A DNA stretch of 64,000 nucleotides from Bordetella avium (GCF_034424645.1 NZ_CP139969.1:310001-374000), one strand, 5' to 3'; shown: positions 35,995 to 45,229, numbered from the stretch's first letter. Made by a program: numbers and translations. The notes: generated by a model not told the origin, from the letters alone.

Positions 35995-36456
35995 TCAGCG
36001 TATTGCCCGCCAGACACGGGACTGGCCATTGGTTTGCACCAACAACACATCGTAGGGGTCGCGCCGCCCGCCATAAGCAGGCCCGTCCATCCCGGGGCTG
36101 CCTACTGGCATGGCAGGCACTGCCAGCCCGGCGGCTTCGGGGCGCTCGGACAGCAAGCGTTGGATGTCTTGCGCCGGCACATGGCCTTCGATGGCGTAGC
36201 CGCCGACCAGGCCTGTATGGCAGGACGCGTACTGTGGCGCGATGCCGGCGCGTTTGCGCACAGGATCGGTGTCGCTCACCTCGTGTACTTGCACGCGAAA
36301 GCCGGCGCCACGTAGGTGATCCGCCCAGTCGCCGCAGCAGCCGCAAGTGGGGGTTTTCCAGATGTCGATGACAGGGGCTGACGCGGCGCGCACGGCCACG
36401 GGGGCGGTCAGGGGCAGCAGCAGGGCTGCGCCCAGTAAGCGGCGGCGCAGCGTCAT
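35995..36456 (-). CDS. DUF411 metal-binding periplasmic protein
   Basis: About 153 residues from ATG 36456. The N-terminal MTLRRRLLGAALLLPLTAPV is a signal peptide (with twin Arg), and the mature part has WKTPTCGCCGDWADHL (about 33-48) with the CxCC metal motif, a conserved HTGLVGGYAIEGHVP, and AVPAMPVGSPGMD. DUF411 proteins are often near copper-resistance genes and are thought to bind copper, but no such neighbours are seen here. A longer open frame exists upstream but lacks family sequence. Confidence 0.88.
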   Translation of the reverse strand: MTLRRRLLGAALLLPLTAPVAVRAASAPVIDIWKTPTCGCCGDWADHLRGAGFRVQVHEVSDTDPVRKRAGIAPQYASCHTGLVGGYAIEGHVPAQDIQRLLSERPEAAGLAVPAMPVGSPGMDGPAYGGRRDPYDVLLVQTNGQSRVWRAIR

Positions 36457-36596
36457 GGGAGGACGCCCTTCATGCCGGCCGCCAGCGGCCAGGCAGGCCC
36501 CACGTTTTGAGGGAGTTCGGGATGGTGCAGCATCATCTGAGATTAGGCCTCCAGGGCAGCCGGTGTGCCAGGCACGCAGGATGCGGCCGCTGTTTT

Positions 36597-37919
36597 TCAG
36601 GACGGCCTGCTTGATGCGGCGTCGCCCGGCACGACGCGTTCGGACGGAAATAGTAGCGAGAAAACGCTGCCCTTGCCGGGCTCGCTTTTGATCAGGAGCT
36701 CGGCATCGTGGCGCAGCACGATGTGCTTGGTGATGGCCAGCCCCAGACCCGTACCGCCGGCGGCGCGCGAGCGGCCCCGGTCCACGCGGTAGAAGCGTTC
36801 GGTCAGGCGCGGGATATGCCGCGCCGGAATGCCGATGCCGGTGTCGCGCACGCTGTAGCAGGCGCCGCCATCGGGCGTGGCTTCCCAGCGCACGGTGATG
36901 TGGCCGCCTTCGGGGGTGTAGCGCACCGCATTGGTCAGCAGATTGGACAAGGCCGAAGCCAGTTCCGTGCCGTTGCCCAATACATCCAGATCTGGCGCGA
37001 TATGCCATTCGAACTGATGCCGTCCGCCGGACAGGGCCTCGGCCTGCTGGCGTGCTGTCAGCAGCAGGGTCGAGATGTTGACCGCCACTGGATCGGAACC
37101 GGGCGAAGACTCCAGCGTGGACAGCGTCAGCAAGTCTTCGACGATGGCCTGCATGCGCTGCGCTTGTTCGAGCATCATCGCCAGATATTGGCTGCGCTGC
37201 TCCTCACCCAAGGCTTCGGGCGGCATGTCGTGCAGCGTTTCCAGAAAGCCCGCCAGCACGGTGAGCGGCGTGCGCAGTTCATGCGATACGTTGGCGACGA
37301 AATCGCGTCGGGTGGTTTCCAGTTTTTCGATCTGCGTCACATCGCGCGAGATGAGCAACCGGCGGCTGGTGGCGTAAGCGGCCATTTGAATCATCATGAC
37401 CCGTTCCTGGCCGCTCTGACCCACACGCACGAGAATGGGCTCGGGCCAGACGCCGCGCTGCGCATAAGCCACGAACTCCGGCGCGCGCAACAGATTGAGC
37501 AAATTCTGCCCACGGTCCGCAGGCAGGCGCAGGTTAAGGTGGCGGCGCGCCACCCGGTTGCCCCATTCGATCTGGAAGTCTTCATTGAGGGTCACCACGC
37601 CGTCCGGCAGCGCCTGGGCGGCAGCCAGCATGCCTTGCATGGTGTCCTGCAATTCGGCCAGCTCGCGGCGGCGGGCGCGGGTGTAGCGGTAGAGCGGGGC
37701 GAGAATGTCTTCCCAGGGGCCTACGCCGGCGGGAGGCGCCGATTCGGGGTTATGCGCCCAATCTGAGACACGTTGCAGGCGCCAGCTCCGCCACAACACC
37801 ATGCCCATCATGGACAGCGAAAAAAACACCCAGCCGGCGGGTGAACCGGCCAGACTATGAAGCAGAAGACTGAGCCCCCCCCACAGGGCGATCAGCGAGA
37901 GCGTACGCAGCCAGATCAT
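36597..37919 (-). CDS. phoR: Phosphate regulon sensor histidine kinase PhoR
   Basis: A 440-residue inner-membrane kinase. Two N-terminal hydrophobic segments (about 1-45), a PAS domain (about 95-190), the phospho-acceptor His in FVANVSHELRTPLTVLAG (about 208-225), and an ATPase domain with N box LSNLLTNAVRYTPEGG, G1 VRDTGIGIP and G2 GGTGLGLAI. It senses phosphate availability through the Pst system and phosphorylates PhoB. Starts 13 bases after phoB. pst genes are not in the window. Confidence 0.94.
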   Translation of the reverse strand: MIWLRTLSLIALWGGLSLLLHSLAGSPAGWVFFSLSMMGMVLWRSWRLQRVSDWAHNPESAPPAGVGPWEDILAPLYRYTRARRRELAELQDTMQGMLAAAQALPDGVVTLNEDFQIEWGNRVARRHLNLRLPADRGQNLLNLLRAPEFVAYAQRGVWPEPILVRVGQSGQERVMMIQMAAYATSRRLLISRDVTQIEKLETTRRDFVANVSHELRTPLTVLAGFLETLHDMPPEALGEEQRSQYLAMMLEQAQRMQAIVEDLLTLSTLESSPGSDPVAVNISTLLLTARQQAEALSGGRHQFEWHIAPDLDVLGNGTELASALSNLLTNAVRYTPEGGHITVRWEATPDGGACYSVRDTGIGIPARHIPRLTERFYRVDRGRSRAAGGTGLGLAITKHIVLRHDAELLIKSEPGKGSVFSLLFPSERVVPGDAASSRPS

Positions 37920-37931
37920 CGTAGGGTGTTT

Positions 37932-38630
37932 TTACCGCGCGGGGATCTGGGCGGTAAAGCGGTAGCCGCTGCCACGCACCGTTTCGACGTGCGCATCATG
38001 GCCTGTGGGCTCCAGCGCCTTGCGAAGGCGGCGGATATGCACATCTACCGTACGTTCTTCGACGAACACATGATCGCCCCAGACCTGATCCAGCAACTGC
38101 GAGCGCGAGAAGACGCGTTCAGGATGGGTCATGAAAAAATGCAGCAGACGGAACTCGGTCGGCCCGATTTGCAGCGCCTGACTGTCGCCGGACAGGCGGT
38201 GCGTCACTGGGTCCAGTTTGAGGCCGCCCACGTCGATGATGTCGTCGGTGAGCTGAGGCGCACGGCGGCGCAGCACCGCTTTGATCCGGGCCATCAGCTC
38301 TTTGGGCGAGAAAGGCTTGGTGATGTAGTCGTCGGCGCCGGCCTCCAGGCCGTCCACTTTGTCCTGCTCGGCGCCCTTGGCCGTCAGCATGATCACTGGG
38401 ACATTGCGGGTGCGCTCATCGTCGCGCAGTTTGCGCGCCAGTGACAGGCCTGACATGCCCGGGAGCATCCAGTCCAGCAGGATGAGATCGGGCAATTCGG
38501 CGCGGATCAGCGTCTGAGCCTGTTCGGCGTCGAATGCGCGCAAGACCTTGTGGCCGGCGAAAGAGAGGTTGACCGCGATTAGTTCCTGGATGGCGGGTTC
38601 GTCTTCGACGACAAGAATAGTGCTAGACAT
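37932..38630 (-). CDS. phoB: Phosphate regulon response regulator PhoB
   Basis: A 232-residue OmpR/PhoB-type regulator. The receiver domain has the acidic pair VVEDEPAI, phospho-acceptor Asp in LILLDWMLPGMSG (about 49-61), and Lys in MLTAKGAEQD; the C-terminal winged helix ends in VDVHIRRLRKALEP and VRGSGYRF. ATG 38630 starts MSSTILVVEDEPAI; a frame to 38678 would add 16 unlike residues. Upstream gene of phoB-phoR and divergent from ubiE. No clear pho box was found by eye. Confidence 0.95.
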   Translation of the reverse strand: MSSTILVVEDEPAIQELIAVNLSFAGHKVLRAFDAEQAQTLIRAELPDLILLDWMLPGMSGLSLARKLRDDERTRNVPVIMLTAKGAEQDKVDGLEAGADDYITKPFSPKELMARIKAVLRRRAPQLTDDIIDVGGLKLDPVTHRLSGDSQALQIGPTEFRLLHFFMTHPERVFSRSQLLDQVWGDHVFVEERTVDVHIRRLRKALEPTGHDAHVETVRGSGYRFTAQIPAR

Positions 38631-38771
38631 AGAGGCAGTGTTCACAGCGAGGGCGCCTGATGGCGCGAACGTTGCCATAGTATGGCCGCAATATTTCAGG
38701 TATGTGACTAAGTCTTAGGAAGGAGTCGGGGCTTCAATCGGCTACCATTGGGCATACTTCTGGATTCTGTC

Positions 38772-39542
38772 ATGCAAAACCGTTCCTCTTCTCCCGATTC
38801 GTCGTCGGCCGGCAACACTCATTTCGGCTTTCAATCCGTCCCGGAGGGCGATAAAGCGAATAAAGTGGCCGAAGTCTTCCATTCGGTCGCCGCCCGCTAC
38901 GATGTCATGAATGATCTGATGTCCGCCGGACTGCACCGTGTCTGGAAAGCCTTTACCATCGGCCGCGCCAACGTACGTCCCGGCATGAAGGTCCTGGACA
39001 TCGCGGGCGGCACGGGCGACCTAGCCCGAGCATTCGCCAAGCGCGCTGGCCCGAGCGGCGAAGTGTGGCTGACCGACATCAATGACTCCATGCTGCGCGT
39101 GGGCCGCGACCGCCTGACCGATGGCGGCCTCATTTTGCCGCTTGCGGTCTGTGACGCCGAGAAGCTGCCTTTCCCAGACCAATATTTTGACCGCGTCAGC
39201 GTGGCTTTCGGTCTGCGCAACATGACACATAAAGACCGGGCGCTGGCCGAAATGCGCCGCGTGCTCAAGCCGGGCGGCAAGCTGCTGGTGCTGGAATTCT
39301 CCCGCGTGGCCAAGCCCCTGGCGCCGGCCTACGACTGGTATTCCTTCAATGTGCTGCCCTGGCTGGGCAAAAAAGTCGCCAATGACGAGGCGAGTTACCG
39401 TTACCTGGCCGAATCCATCCGCATGCATCCTGACCAGGACACGCTGGCTGACATGATGCGGGCCGTTGGCCTGGATCGGGTGCAGTACTTCAATCTGACA
39501 GCCGGCGTGGCGGCCCTGCACGAAGGGGTACGCCTGGGCTGA
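38772..39542 (+). CDS. ubiE: Demethylubiquinone/demethylmenaquinone C-methyltransferase UbiE
   Basis: A 256-residue class I SAM methyltransferase of ubiquinone synthesis. [23 protein letters not shown] (shown in parts; about 44-66) and the SAM motif [16 protein letters not shown] (about 76-91) are diagnostic, with [20 protein letters not shown] later. ATG 38772 gives the standard N-terminus. It is followed after 145 bases by a Tim44-like gene. In E. coli ubiE is directly followed by ubiJ-ubiB; here those lie 10 kb downstream past an island. Confidence 0.95.
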   Translation: MQNRSSSPDSSSAGNTHFGFQSVPEGDKANKVAEVFHSVAARYDVMNDLMSAGLHRVWKAFTIGRANVRPGMKVLDIAGGTGDLARAFAKRAGPSGEVWLTDINDSMLRVGRDRLTDGGLILPLAVCDAEKLPFPDQYFDRVSVAFGLRNMTHKDRALAEMRRVLKPGGKLLVLEFSRVAKPLAPAYDWYSFNVLPWLGKKVANDEASYRYLAESIRMHPDQDTLADMMRAVGLDRVQYFNLTAGVAALHEGVRLG

Positions 39543-39686
39543 GCCCCTCGCCGGGGAACTTGTGGCGGACGGTCTTGTCCGTTATTCTTGCAATTATTCA
39601 GTTTTTTGTAAGAAAAGGGGCGGTAAGCACCGCCTGCCTTTCCCTGCTGCTGCAGGGGGGCGTTATTCGAGAGGAGCTTTATCGTC

Positions 39687-40673
39687 ATGTCCACCAAGTT
39701 TGGCCTTTCCCGAGTGCTGGCAGCGGCCCTGATCGCCGTGTCCGGCGCCGCGCTGATTACCGCGTCTTTCGACGCGGAAGCGCGTCGCGCCGGCGGCGGT
39801 TCCAGCGTCGGCCGCCAGTCTTCCAATGTCACCACGCAGCGCCAGGCCACCACGCCGCCGGCTACGCCGGGCGCTGGCACCACGGCGGGTGCCGCGGCAG
39901 GCACTGCAGCGGCCGGCACGGCAGCCGCTGGCGCCGCCGCCAAGAGCGGCGCTTCGCGTTGGCTCGGGCCGCTCGCCGGTATCGCCGCAGGTCTGGGCCT
40001 GGCAGCGCTGTTTTCCAGCCTGGGTCTGGGCGGCGCCTTGGCCGAATTCCTCAGCAGCGCTCTGCTGATCGGTCTGGTGGTTTTCGCGGTGTTGTTCATC
40101 GTGCGCCGTCTGCGCGGCGCGTCCGCGCAGCGTCCGGCCATGCAGGGCGCTTATGGCGGGGTCGGCAGTCAGCAAGCTGCGCAAACGCAGCAACCGATGT
40201 GGCGCGAGGCTTCCATGCCCGCAGCCGCCCCGGTCGCAGCGGCTGCGCCGGCAGCCTTGCCCAAGGCGGGCGAAGACGGCAATTGGTTCGTTCCTGGTGA
40301 TTTCGACACCCCGCGTTTCCTGCAACAGGCCAAAGAACAATTCGTTCGCATCCAGGCCATCTGGGACAGCGGCAACGTCGACAATCTGCGTGACCTGCTC
40401 ACCGATGACCTGATCGCCGAGTTCAAGCCGCAGCTCGAAGCGCGTGGCAATGAAGTGAACAAGACCGAAGTCGTGCTGCTCAACGCCGAGTTGCTGGGCA
40501 TTGAAACGGTTTCCGATGGCCACCTCGCCAGCGTGCGCTTCTCCGGCATGCTGCGTGAAGCGCCGGGCGCCGAGGCCTTCCGCTTCGAAGAAGTCTGGAA
40601 CCTGTTCAAGCCCACCACGGGCGGCTGGCTCCTCGCCGGTATTCAACAGATTCCTGTGGACCAGGCTAGCTGA
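39687..40673 (+). CDS. Tim44-like domain membrane-associated protein
   Basis: A 328-residue protein. The N-terminal hydrophobic/signal segment (MSTKFGLSRVLAAALIAVSG) precedes an Ala/Gly/Thr-rich low-complexity stretch (about 35-95) and a transmembrane segment (about 100-140, LADAL-like LLIGLVVFAVLFIV), then a C-terminal Tim44-like alpha/beta domain (about 210-328, GDFDTPRFLQQAKEQFVRIQ onward). Tim44 domain proteins are common beside ubiE in Burkholderiales, but their function is unclear. It has its own strong terminator. Confidence 0.88.
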   Translation: MSTKFGLSRVLAAALIAVSGAALITASFDAEARRAGGGSSVGRQSSNVTTQRQATTPPATPGAGTTAGAAAGTAAAGTAAAGAAAKSGASRWLGPLAGIAAGLGLAALFSSLGLGGALAEFLSSALLIGLVVFAVLFIVRRLRGASAQRPAMQGAYGGVGSQQAAQTQQPMWREASMPAAAPVAAAAPAALPKAGEDGNWFVPGDFDTPRFLQQAKEQFVRIQAIWDSGNVDNLRDLLTDDLIAEFKPQLEARGNEVNKTEVVLLNAELLGIETVSDGHLASVRFSGMLREAPGAEAFRFEEVWNLFKPTTGGWLLAGIQQIPVDQAS

Positions 40674-40695
40674 TTGGCTCCGTAGTACCTCTTGA

Positions 40696-40724
40696 AATGC
40701 CCGCGCTTTGCGCGGGCATTTTTT
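40696..40724 (+). terminator. Rho-independent terminator after Tim44-like gene
   Basis: AATGCCCGCG (40696-40705), loop CTTTG, CGCGGGCATT (40711-40720), then TTTT. It marks the end of the ubiE side and the start of the 250-base gap before the island; nothing coding is seen between 40725 and 40968. Confidence 0.93.
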
Positions 40725-40968
40725 ATTTCTGGCGGCCGATGATTCCAATATCCATGTCTTTGCTTAGCGCTGACTGTAGCGGTAGGCGAGCGCGCGGCGA
40801 GGGGTTTCTTCCGGCCATTCCGGCCTCCTCGATTCTCGCCTGATGCTTGGCGAACTTCGCTCTCAGGGAAAGGGTTTATCTGACATACGGATTATCCTGC
40901 AATTCCTAAAATCCAACGCTTGTTCATGCGATCGCTTCAAGAGCTGTCGCAACTGCTTAACCTTGCGA

Positions 40969-41751
40969 ATGGATATCGGAATGTCGTCTCGATCGTTACG
41001 CTACATGTGCAATGCTCTGCGTTTGAGCGTCTCGGATGTGCGTACCCGATACCGGAAAAGTGTGCTTGGCCCGCTATGGCTGACCTTGGGTAATGCTGTC
41101 GCCATCTTCGGGTTCAGCGCTGTCTGGGCGGAACTCCTTGGCGAGAAGCGCAACGTATTCATTCCTTCCTTGGCCATCGGCTTGGTCATCTGGCAGTACC
41201 TGTCAGGTGTCATGGCATCGGCCACGGTTGCCTATACCGCCAACGGACATGTGATGCGAAATCACAGGATTCCCGTGTGGTTTTTCGCCGTGCGCACGCT
41301 GGGTTATCACCTCATCAATCTGGCGCACAACCTGGCCCTGGTCTGCGTCGTTCTATTTTTCTTCGGCACCCGCTGGTCGGACCAGGCATGGCTGGCCATT
41401 CCCGGTCTGCTGTTGCTCATTTTCGCTAGTGTCCCGCTTGCCGCGCTGCTCGCGGCGCTTGGGGCCCGATTTCGCGATGTGCGTTATGCCGTCGAGTCGA
41501 GCCTGCCCCTGCTGTTCTTTGTCAGCCCGGTGTTGTTCCGTCCTGAAAGCCTAGCTGGCAGATTCATCTGGTTCAACCCGGTCTCCTACTTTATCGAGGC
41601 CTTGCGTATGCCGCTGATGTCACTGGTGCAGGACCAGGCGCCGCCGCAGGCCTTCATCTATGCCGGCGCCCTTGGCTTTTTCCTGATTCTCTGTCTGGCC
41701 TGTGCTGCCGTTTATGCGCGTAATCCGCGCCGTGTTCTGTTCTGGATATGA
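40969..41751 (+). CDS. wzm: Polysaccharide-type ABC-2 transporter permease (Wzm/KpsM-like)
   Basis: About 260 residues from ATG 40969 (MDIGMSSRSLRYMCNALRLS); ATG 40981 is also possible, while an upstream frame from 40843 adds unlike sequence. Six predicted transmembrane segments begin near residue 30 (SVLGPLWLTLGNAVAIFGFS), with the ABC-2 family motif DVRTRYRKSVLGPLWLT and the PVLFRPE/NPVSYFIEALRMP loop near the end. These permeases export lipid-linked O-antigen or capsule. One base separates it from the ATPase gene. Symbol by family; the substrate need not be O-antigen. Confidence 0.88.
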   Translation: MDIGMSSRSLRYMCNALRLSVSDVRTRYRKSVLGPLWLTLGNAVAIFGFSAVWAELLGEKRNVFIPSLAIGLVIWQYLSGVMASATVAYTANGHVMRNHRIPVWFFAVRTLGYHLINLAHNLALVCVVLFFFGTRWSDQAWLAIPGLLLLIFASVPLAALLAALGARFRDVRYAVESSLPLLFFVSPVLFRPESLAGRFIWFNPVSYFIEALRMPLMSLVQDQAPPQAFIYAGALGFFLILCLACAAVYARNPRRVLFWI

Positions 41752-41752
41752 A

Positions 41753-42499
41753 ATGGCTTATATACGCTTTGATCAGGTTTCTCTGCGATATCCCATGATG
41801 GATGTCCAGGCCAGTCATTTGCGGAATCAGATCGCCAACTGGCTTTCTTTCGGCGCAACGCGCAAGCGCGCGGGTACGGTCTGGCAGGTGGATGCGCTCA
41901 AGGGGGTCAGCTTTGAAATCTGTCAGGGCGATCGCGTCGGTCTGATCGGCGCGAACGGCGCCGGGAAAAGCACCTTGCTGCGCACCATTGCCGGTATCTA
42001 CACCCCCCAAGGGGGCAAGGTCGATGTGCAGGGTGAGGCGGTTTCCCTCATGTTCGATATCGATGCAGGCACCGCACCCGAACTTACGGGCCGGGAGAAC
42101 GTCCTGACCCTGGGGATGACCATGGGCTTTTCCGCTGCGGATTGCCGTGCGATCACGCGCCAGGTCGAGACCTTCAGCGAGCTGGGCGAATTCTTCGATA
42201 TGCCTATGGAAGCCTATTCCTCCGGCATGCGTATGCGGCTTAGTTTTTCGCTGGCGACCGCCATGATCCCCGACATTCTGCTTCTCGATGAATGGTTCTC
42301 GACCGGTGATGCCGCGTTTCAGCGCAAGTGTGTCGCACGTCTGGAAACGATGTTGAACAAAAGCGCCATCACGGTCTTTGCCTCGCATGACCATGGATTG
42401 CTGCGGCGCTGTTGTACGCGCTTTTTCCTGTTGGAAAGCGGAAGTGTGCGGGAGCTTCCTGAAAACGAGTTTGATCGCTTAATGACTGAGGGTGTTTAA
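41753..42499 (+). CDS. wzt: Polysaccharide ABC transporter ATP-binding protein (Wzt/KpsT-like)
   Basis: A 248-residue ATPase: Walker A GLIGANGAGKSTLLRTIAG (about 63-81), the family form of the signature AYSSGMRMRLSFSLA (about 155-169), and Walker B ILLLDEWFSTGD. It lacks the C-terminal carbohydrate-binding domain present in long Wzt proteins (about 400 residues or more), so it should not read a terminal sugar cap. Start ATG 41753 overlaps nothing and lies two bases after the permease stop. Next gene begins 10 bases later. Confidence 0.9.
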   Translation: MAYIRFDQVSLRYPMMDVQASHLRNQIANWLSFGATRKRAGTVWQVDALKGVSFEICQGDRVGLIGANGAGKSTLLRTIAGIYTPQGGKVDVQGEAVSLMFDIDAGTAPELTGRENVLTLGMTMGFSAADCRAITRQVETFSELGEFFDMPMEAYSSGMRMRLSFSLATAMIPDILLLDEWFSTGDAAFQRKCVARLETMLNKSAITVFASHDHGLLRRCCTRFFLLESGSVRELPENEFDRLMTEGV

Positions 42500-42509
42500 G
42501 GACAAAAAT

Positions 42510-42749
42510 ATGGAAAAAATGGAGCTAAGTGAGTTCATCGATGAGTTTCTCATCGCTTGTGACTTCGTCGATGAGGTGTCGGTCAATGCAGATAGTCGTC
42601 TGGATGAGATCGCTGACTTTGATTCGCTGGCCATGCTGGGCGTGATTATCATGATGGAGACCCGTTTTTCTCGGCGCATCACGGCAGAAAAAGTTTTTGA
42701 ACTCGCTACGGTAGGCGCTCTGTACGCCTATTCTCAGGAGCAGGTGTGA
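42510..42749 (+). CDS. Acyl carrier protein
   Basis: A 79-residue acidic carrier protein, MEKMELSEFIDEFLIACDFV onward, with the phosphopantetheine Ser39 in ADFDSLAMLG (consensus DSL) and a C-terminal helix. AGGA precedes ATG 42510 by seven bases. It differs strongly from the housekeeping AcpP (no GADSLDTVEL), so it is probably a dedicated carrier. The stop overlaps the KAS III start (GTGA). Lies between the export genes and the ketosynthase. Confidence 0.88.
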   Translation: MEKMELSEFIDEFLIACDFVDEVSVNADSRLDEIADFDSLAMLGVIIMMETRFSRRITAEKVFELATVGALYAYSQEQV

Positions 42750-43837
42750 GTCTAGCGCTTATCGAGCACGTTGCCATTCGAGGCCTCGTCACCGTGATGC
42801 CCGAAGCTTTGGTCGACAATCTGGATGTGCCCGCCGATCAGTTGCGCCAACGTGAACGTCTCGTGAAAAACATCGGCATACGGTGGCGGCGCTATTGCAG
42901 CGGGAGCAGCCTGATTTTTTCGGATCTGGCTCAGCATGCAGCGGAAAAACTATTGCAAGGACTGGCATGGGACCCGGCATCGGTGGATGCGCTTATTCTC
43001 GTGACCCAGTCGCCTGAATTCCTGATCCCGGCTACCTCCATCATCTTGCAGCATCGCCTGGGTCTGCCCATCACGACGCTTGCCTTTGATATCAACCTGG
43101 GCTGCTCGGGCTATCCCTATGGCGTATTTGTCTGCGCCTCGATGATGGGCGATCGGCGTCTGCGCCGCGTCATTCTTTTGGCGGGAGACCAGTCGGCCTC
43201 GGGCGCGACTGAAGATGTCGGACGTGAGGTCCTCTTCAGCGATGCTTGTACGGCTACCGCATTGGAATATGACCCCTCGGCCGAGCCCATGTATTTCCAT
43301 GGACGCAGTGACGGCTCTGGTTATGACGCCATCATCATGCCGCATGGCGGCAAGCGCTTTCCGATGCGTCCGGACAGCCATTTCCCAATAAGCTGCCGTG
43401 ACGGCGTGAGGCGCGCACCCAACGATGTGTGGCTCGATGGTCCTGCCGTCTTGAATTTTTCCACGGATCGTGCGCCGCGCGCAATCGCCGAGTTGCTCGG
43501 TGAGGTCGGGATTGCCACCGCTGATGTTGATTACTTCGTACTGCATCAGGCTAATCGGATGATCAACGAAACCATACGAAAAAAAATCGGCGTCGACGAA
43601 AAAAAATGGCCCAGTTCGCTTTATGACTACGGCAATACCAGCTCGGCGAGTATCCCGGTCACCATCACCGCAAGGCTTGCTCAGCAGGCATCGGAACAAC
43701 GCCTGAGATGGGTATGGTGCGGTTTTGGTATTGGTCTGAGTTGGGGGACTCTGTATCTCGAAACGAAGCCGTTCTACGTTCCAGAACTCATCACGTTGGG
43801 AGAAAAATATGATTTCTCAACTGATCGATTTTCGTGA
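42746..43837 (+). CDS. Beta-ketoacyl-ACP synthase III-like enzyme
   Basis: A 363-residue thiolase-fold ketosynthase of the FabH class. The triad is intact: Cys120 (NLGCSGYPYG), His267 (VLHQANRMI) and Asn297 (DYGNTSSAS). It is longer than E. coli FabH (317), mainly through its C-terminal tail and internal loops. FabH-type enzymes condense an acyl-CoA with malonyl-ACP to give a 3-ketoacyl-ACP. GTG 42746 starts it, and the 3' end overlaps the next gene by 29 bases. It probably loads the adjacent ACP. Confidence 0.9.
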   Translation: MSLALIEHVAIRGLVTVMPEALVDNLDVPADQLRQRERLVKNIGIRWRRYCSGSSLIFSDLAQHAAEKLLQGLAWDPASVDALILVTQSPEFLIPATSIILQHRLGLPITTLAFDINLGCSGYPYGVFVCASMMGDRRLRRVILLAGDQSASGATEDVGREVLFSDACTATALEYDPSAEPMYFHGRSDGSGYDAIIMPHGGKRFPMRPDSHFPISCRDGVRRAPNDVWLDGPAVLNFSTDRAPRAIAELLGEVGIATADVDYFVLHQANRMINETIRKKIGVDEKKWPSSLYDYGNTSSASIPVTITARLAQQASEQRLRWVWCGFGIGLSWGTLYLETKPFYVPELITLGEKYDFSTDRFS

Positions 43838-44513
43838 CCGGAACTATTTGGTCACGGGAGGGGCGCGGGGTATGGGCCGCGCGCTTGCCCAACGTTTGCT
43901 AGCCCTGGACGCTAACGTATGGGTGGTCTCGCGGGAAGCGCCACTTGATCTTGATGCGCAACACGTTTCCAGCGATCTTGCCGATGAGGGGCAGCGTGAG
44001 CATCTGGCCGAGGCTTTCAGTGACACCAAGCTCGACGGAATTGTGTTCAATCCCGGCGCTGTTGGCGATTTCTGTTCTTTTTCATCGGTCAAAGAGACAG
44101 AGTTACGCGAGCTATGGGAGCAAAACTTTCTGTCGCCTTATCTGCTTTTGCAGACCTTGTTCCGTAAGAGGTGTTTGGGGTCGAGCGCCTCGGTGGTTGT
44201 CAATGTCGCGCATGTGGCGGCTTATGCGCCGCAGTCCACTTCGGCCTATGCGGCTTCGCTGGCCGCGCTGCATACCGGATTACTCTCGGCATCGCGTGAC
44301 CTGGTCGCTCAGCACATGCGTATCAATTTTGTGCTTCATGGTCCCGTTGACACTGGGGCGTCTGGAGAGCTTGTCCCGGACGCACATATCATGAGCGCCG
44401 ATGAGGCTATCGGTGCGATGCTGTTTTTGCTGACGCCAGCGGCCCGGTGGATGAATGGGAGTTCTTTGCGGGTGGATGGCGGCATGAGTGTCGATATGGT
44501 GCCTGGCCGATGA
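43809..44513 (+). CDS. Short-chain dehydrogenase/reductase, active site degenerate
   Basis: A 234-residue classical SDR. The cofactor motif TGGARGMGRA (about 16-25) is intact, but by alignment with FabG (Ser138, Tyr151, Lys155) the catalytic Ser is Ala134 and the YxxxK Lys is Leu151 (SAYAASLAAL); Tyr147 and Asn106 remain. Catalysis is therefore doubtful; a scaffold or partner for the next SDR is possible. ATG 43809 has GGAG upstream. The stop overlaps the next gene (ATGA). Confidence 0.85.
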   Translation: MISQLIDFRDRNYLVTGGARGMGRALAQRLLALDANVWVVSREAPLDLDAQHVSSDLADEGQREHLAEAFSDTKLDGIVFNPGAVGDFCSFSSVKETELRELWEQNFLSPYLLLQTLFRKRCLGSSASVVVNVAHVAAYAPQSTSAYAASLAALHTGLLSASRDLVAQHMRINFVLHGPVDTGASGELVPDAHIMSADEAIGAMLFLLTPAARWMNGSSLRVDGGMSVDMVPGR

Positions 44514-45229
44514 CTCCTTTCATGAATCTCAGCGGCAAACGCATCCTGCTACTTGGCGGTACCTCCGAAATCGGTAGGGAGATTGCCTTGAATGCGCTGG
44601 AGCTGGGCGCCGCAGTGTCCGGCATCGTCAGAAAAAATCCAGGCGATCTTGGCTATCCCGTGCACATCCTGGATTTACTCGATGCTCAGCAGGTGCAGCA
44701 GTATGTGTCGACTATTGAGTCCCCTCTAGATGGTTTGGTGTTCAGCGTCGGAGAGTTCGTCAGAGCGCCCTTGTCCTTACTGACGCCTGAACTTATACAA
44801 AGGGCGATCGACGTCAATATCAATACCTTGATCGTGATGCTGAGAGCTTTGGTGGTCGCGCGCAGACTAAGGAGAGGCGCGTCGGTTGTATTGATCTCCT
44901 CCATTAGCGCTTATCTAGGCGTGCGGGGTATTGCGCCCTATACGATGGCCAAGGCTGCTTTGGTCGCGCTTGGCCGTGTTCTCAGCAATGACCTGATGCG
45001 CCATGGAATCCGTGTTAATTCGGTATCACCAGCGATGGTGCGTACCCGGATGAGCTGCGGTTCTCCAGGAGAGCAGCAATGGCTTGATCAGTTTGGAAAG
45101 GAACGCTATCCATTGGGCGTGGGCCATCCTATTGACGTCGCTGGGCCGGTGTTGTTTCTGCTTGCCGATGACGCCAAAGCCATCAACGGCACCGACATTA
45201 TCCTCTCTGGCGGAGCGATAAGAACATGA
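44510..45229 (+). CDS. Short-chain dehydrogenase/reductase (FabG-like)
   Basis: A 239-residue SDR with complete motifs: cofactor loop LLGGTSEIGREIA (about 14-26), catalytic Ser in LISSISAYLG, and YTMAKAAL (Tyr-xxx-Lys). A likely role is reduction of a 3-ketoacyl-ACP made by the KAS III next door, or oxidation/reduction of a sugar. ATG 44510 overlaps the previous stop. Next gene overlaps by four bases. Base composition is lower in GC than the window average. Confidence 0.87.
   Translation: MTPFMNLSGKRILLLGGTSEIGREIALNALELGAAVSGIVRKNPGDLGYPVHILDLLDAQQVQQYVSTIESPLDGLVFSVGEFVRAPLSLLTPELIQRAIDVNINTLIVMLRALVVARRLRRGASVVLISSISAYLGVRGIAPYTMAKAALVALGRVLSNDLMRHGIRVNSVSPAMVRTRMSCGSPGEQQWLDQFGKERYPLGVGHPIDVAGPVLFLLADDAKAINGTDIILSGGAIRT

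Noticed and set aside
38631..38771. Pho box upstream of phoB
   Set aside because: No pair of CTGTCAT-like direct repeats found by eye.
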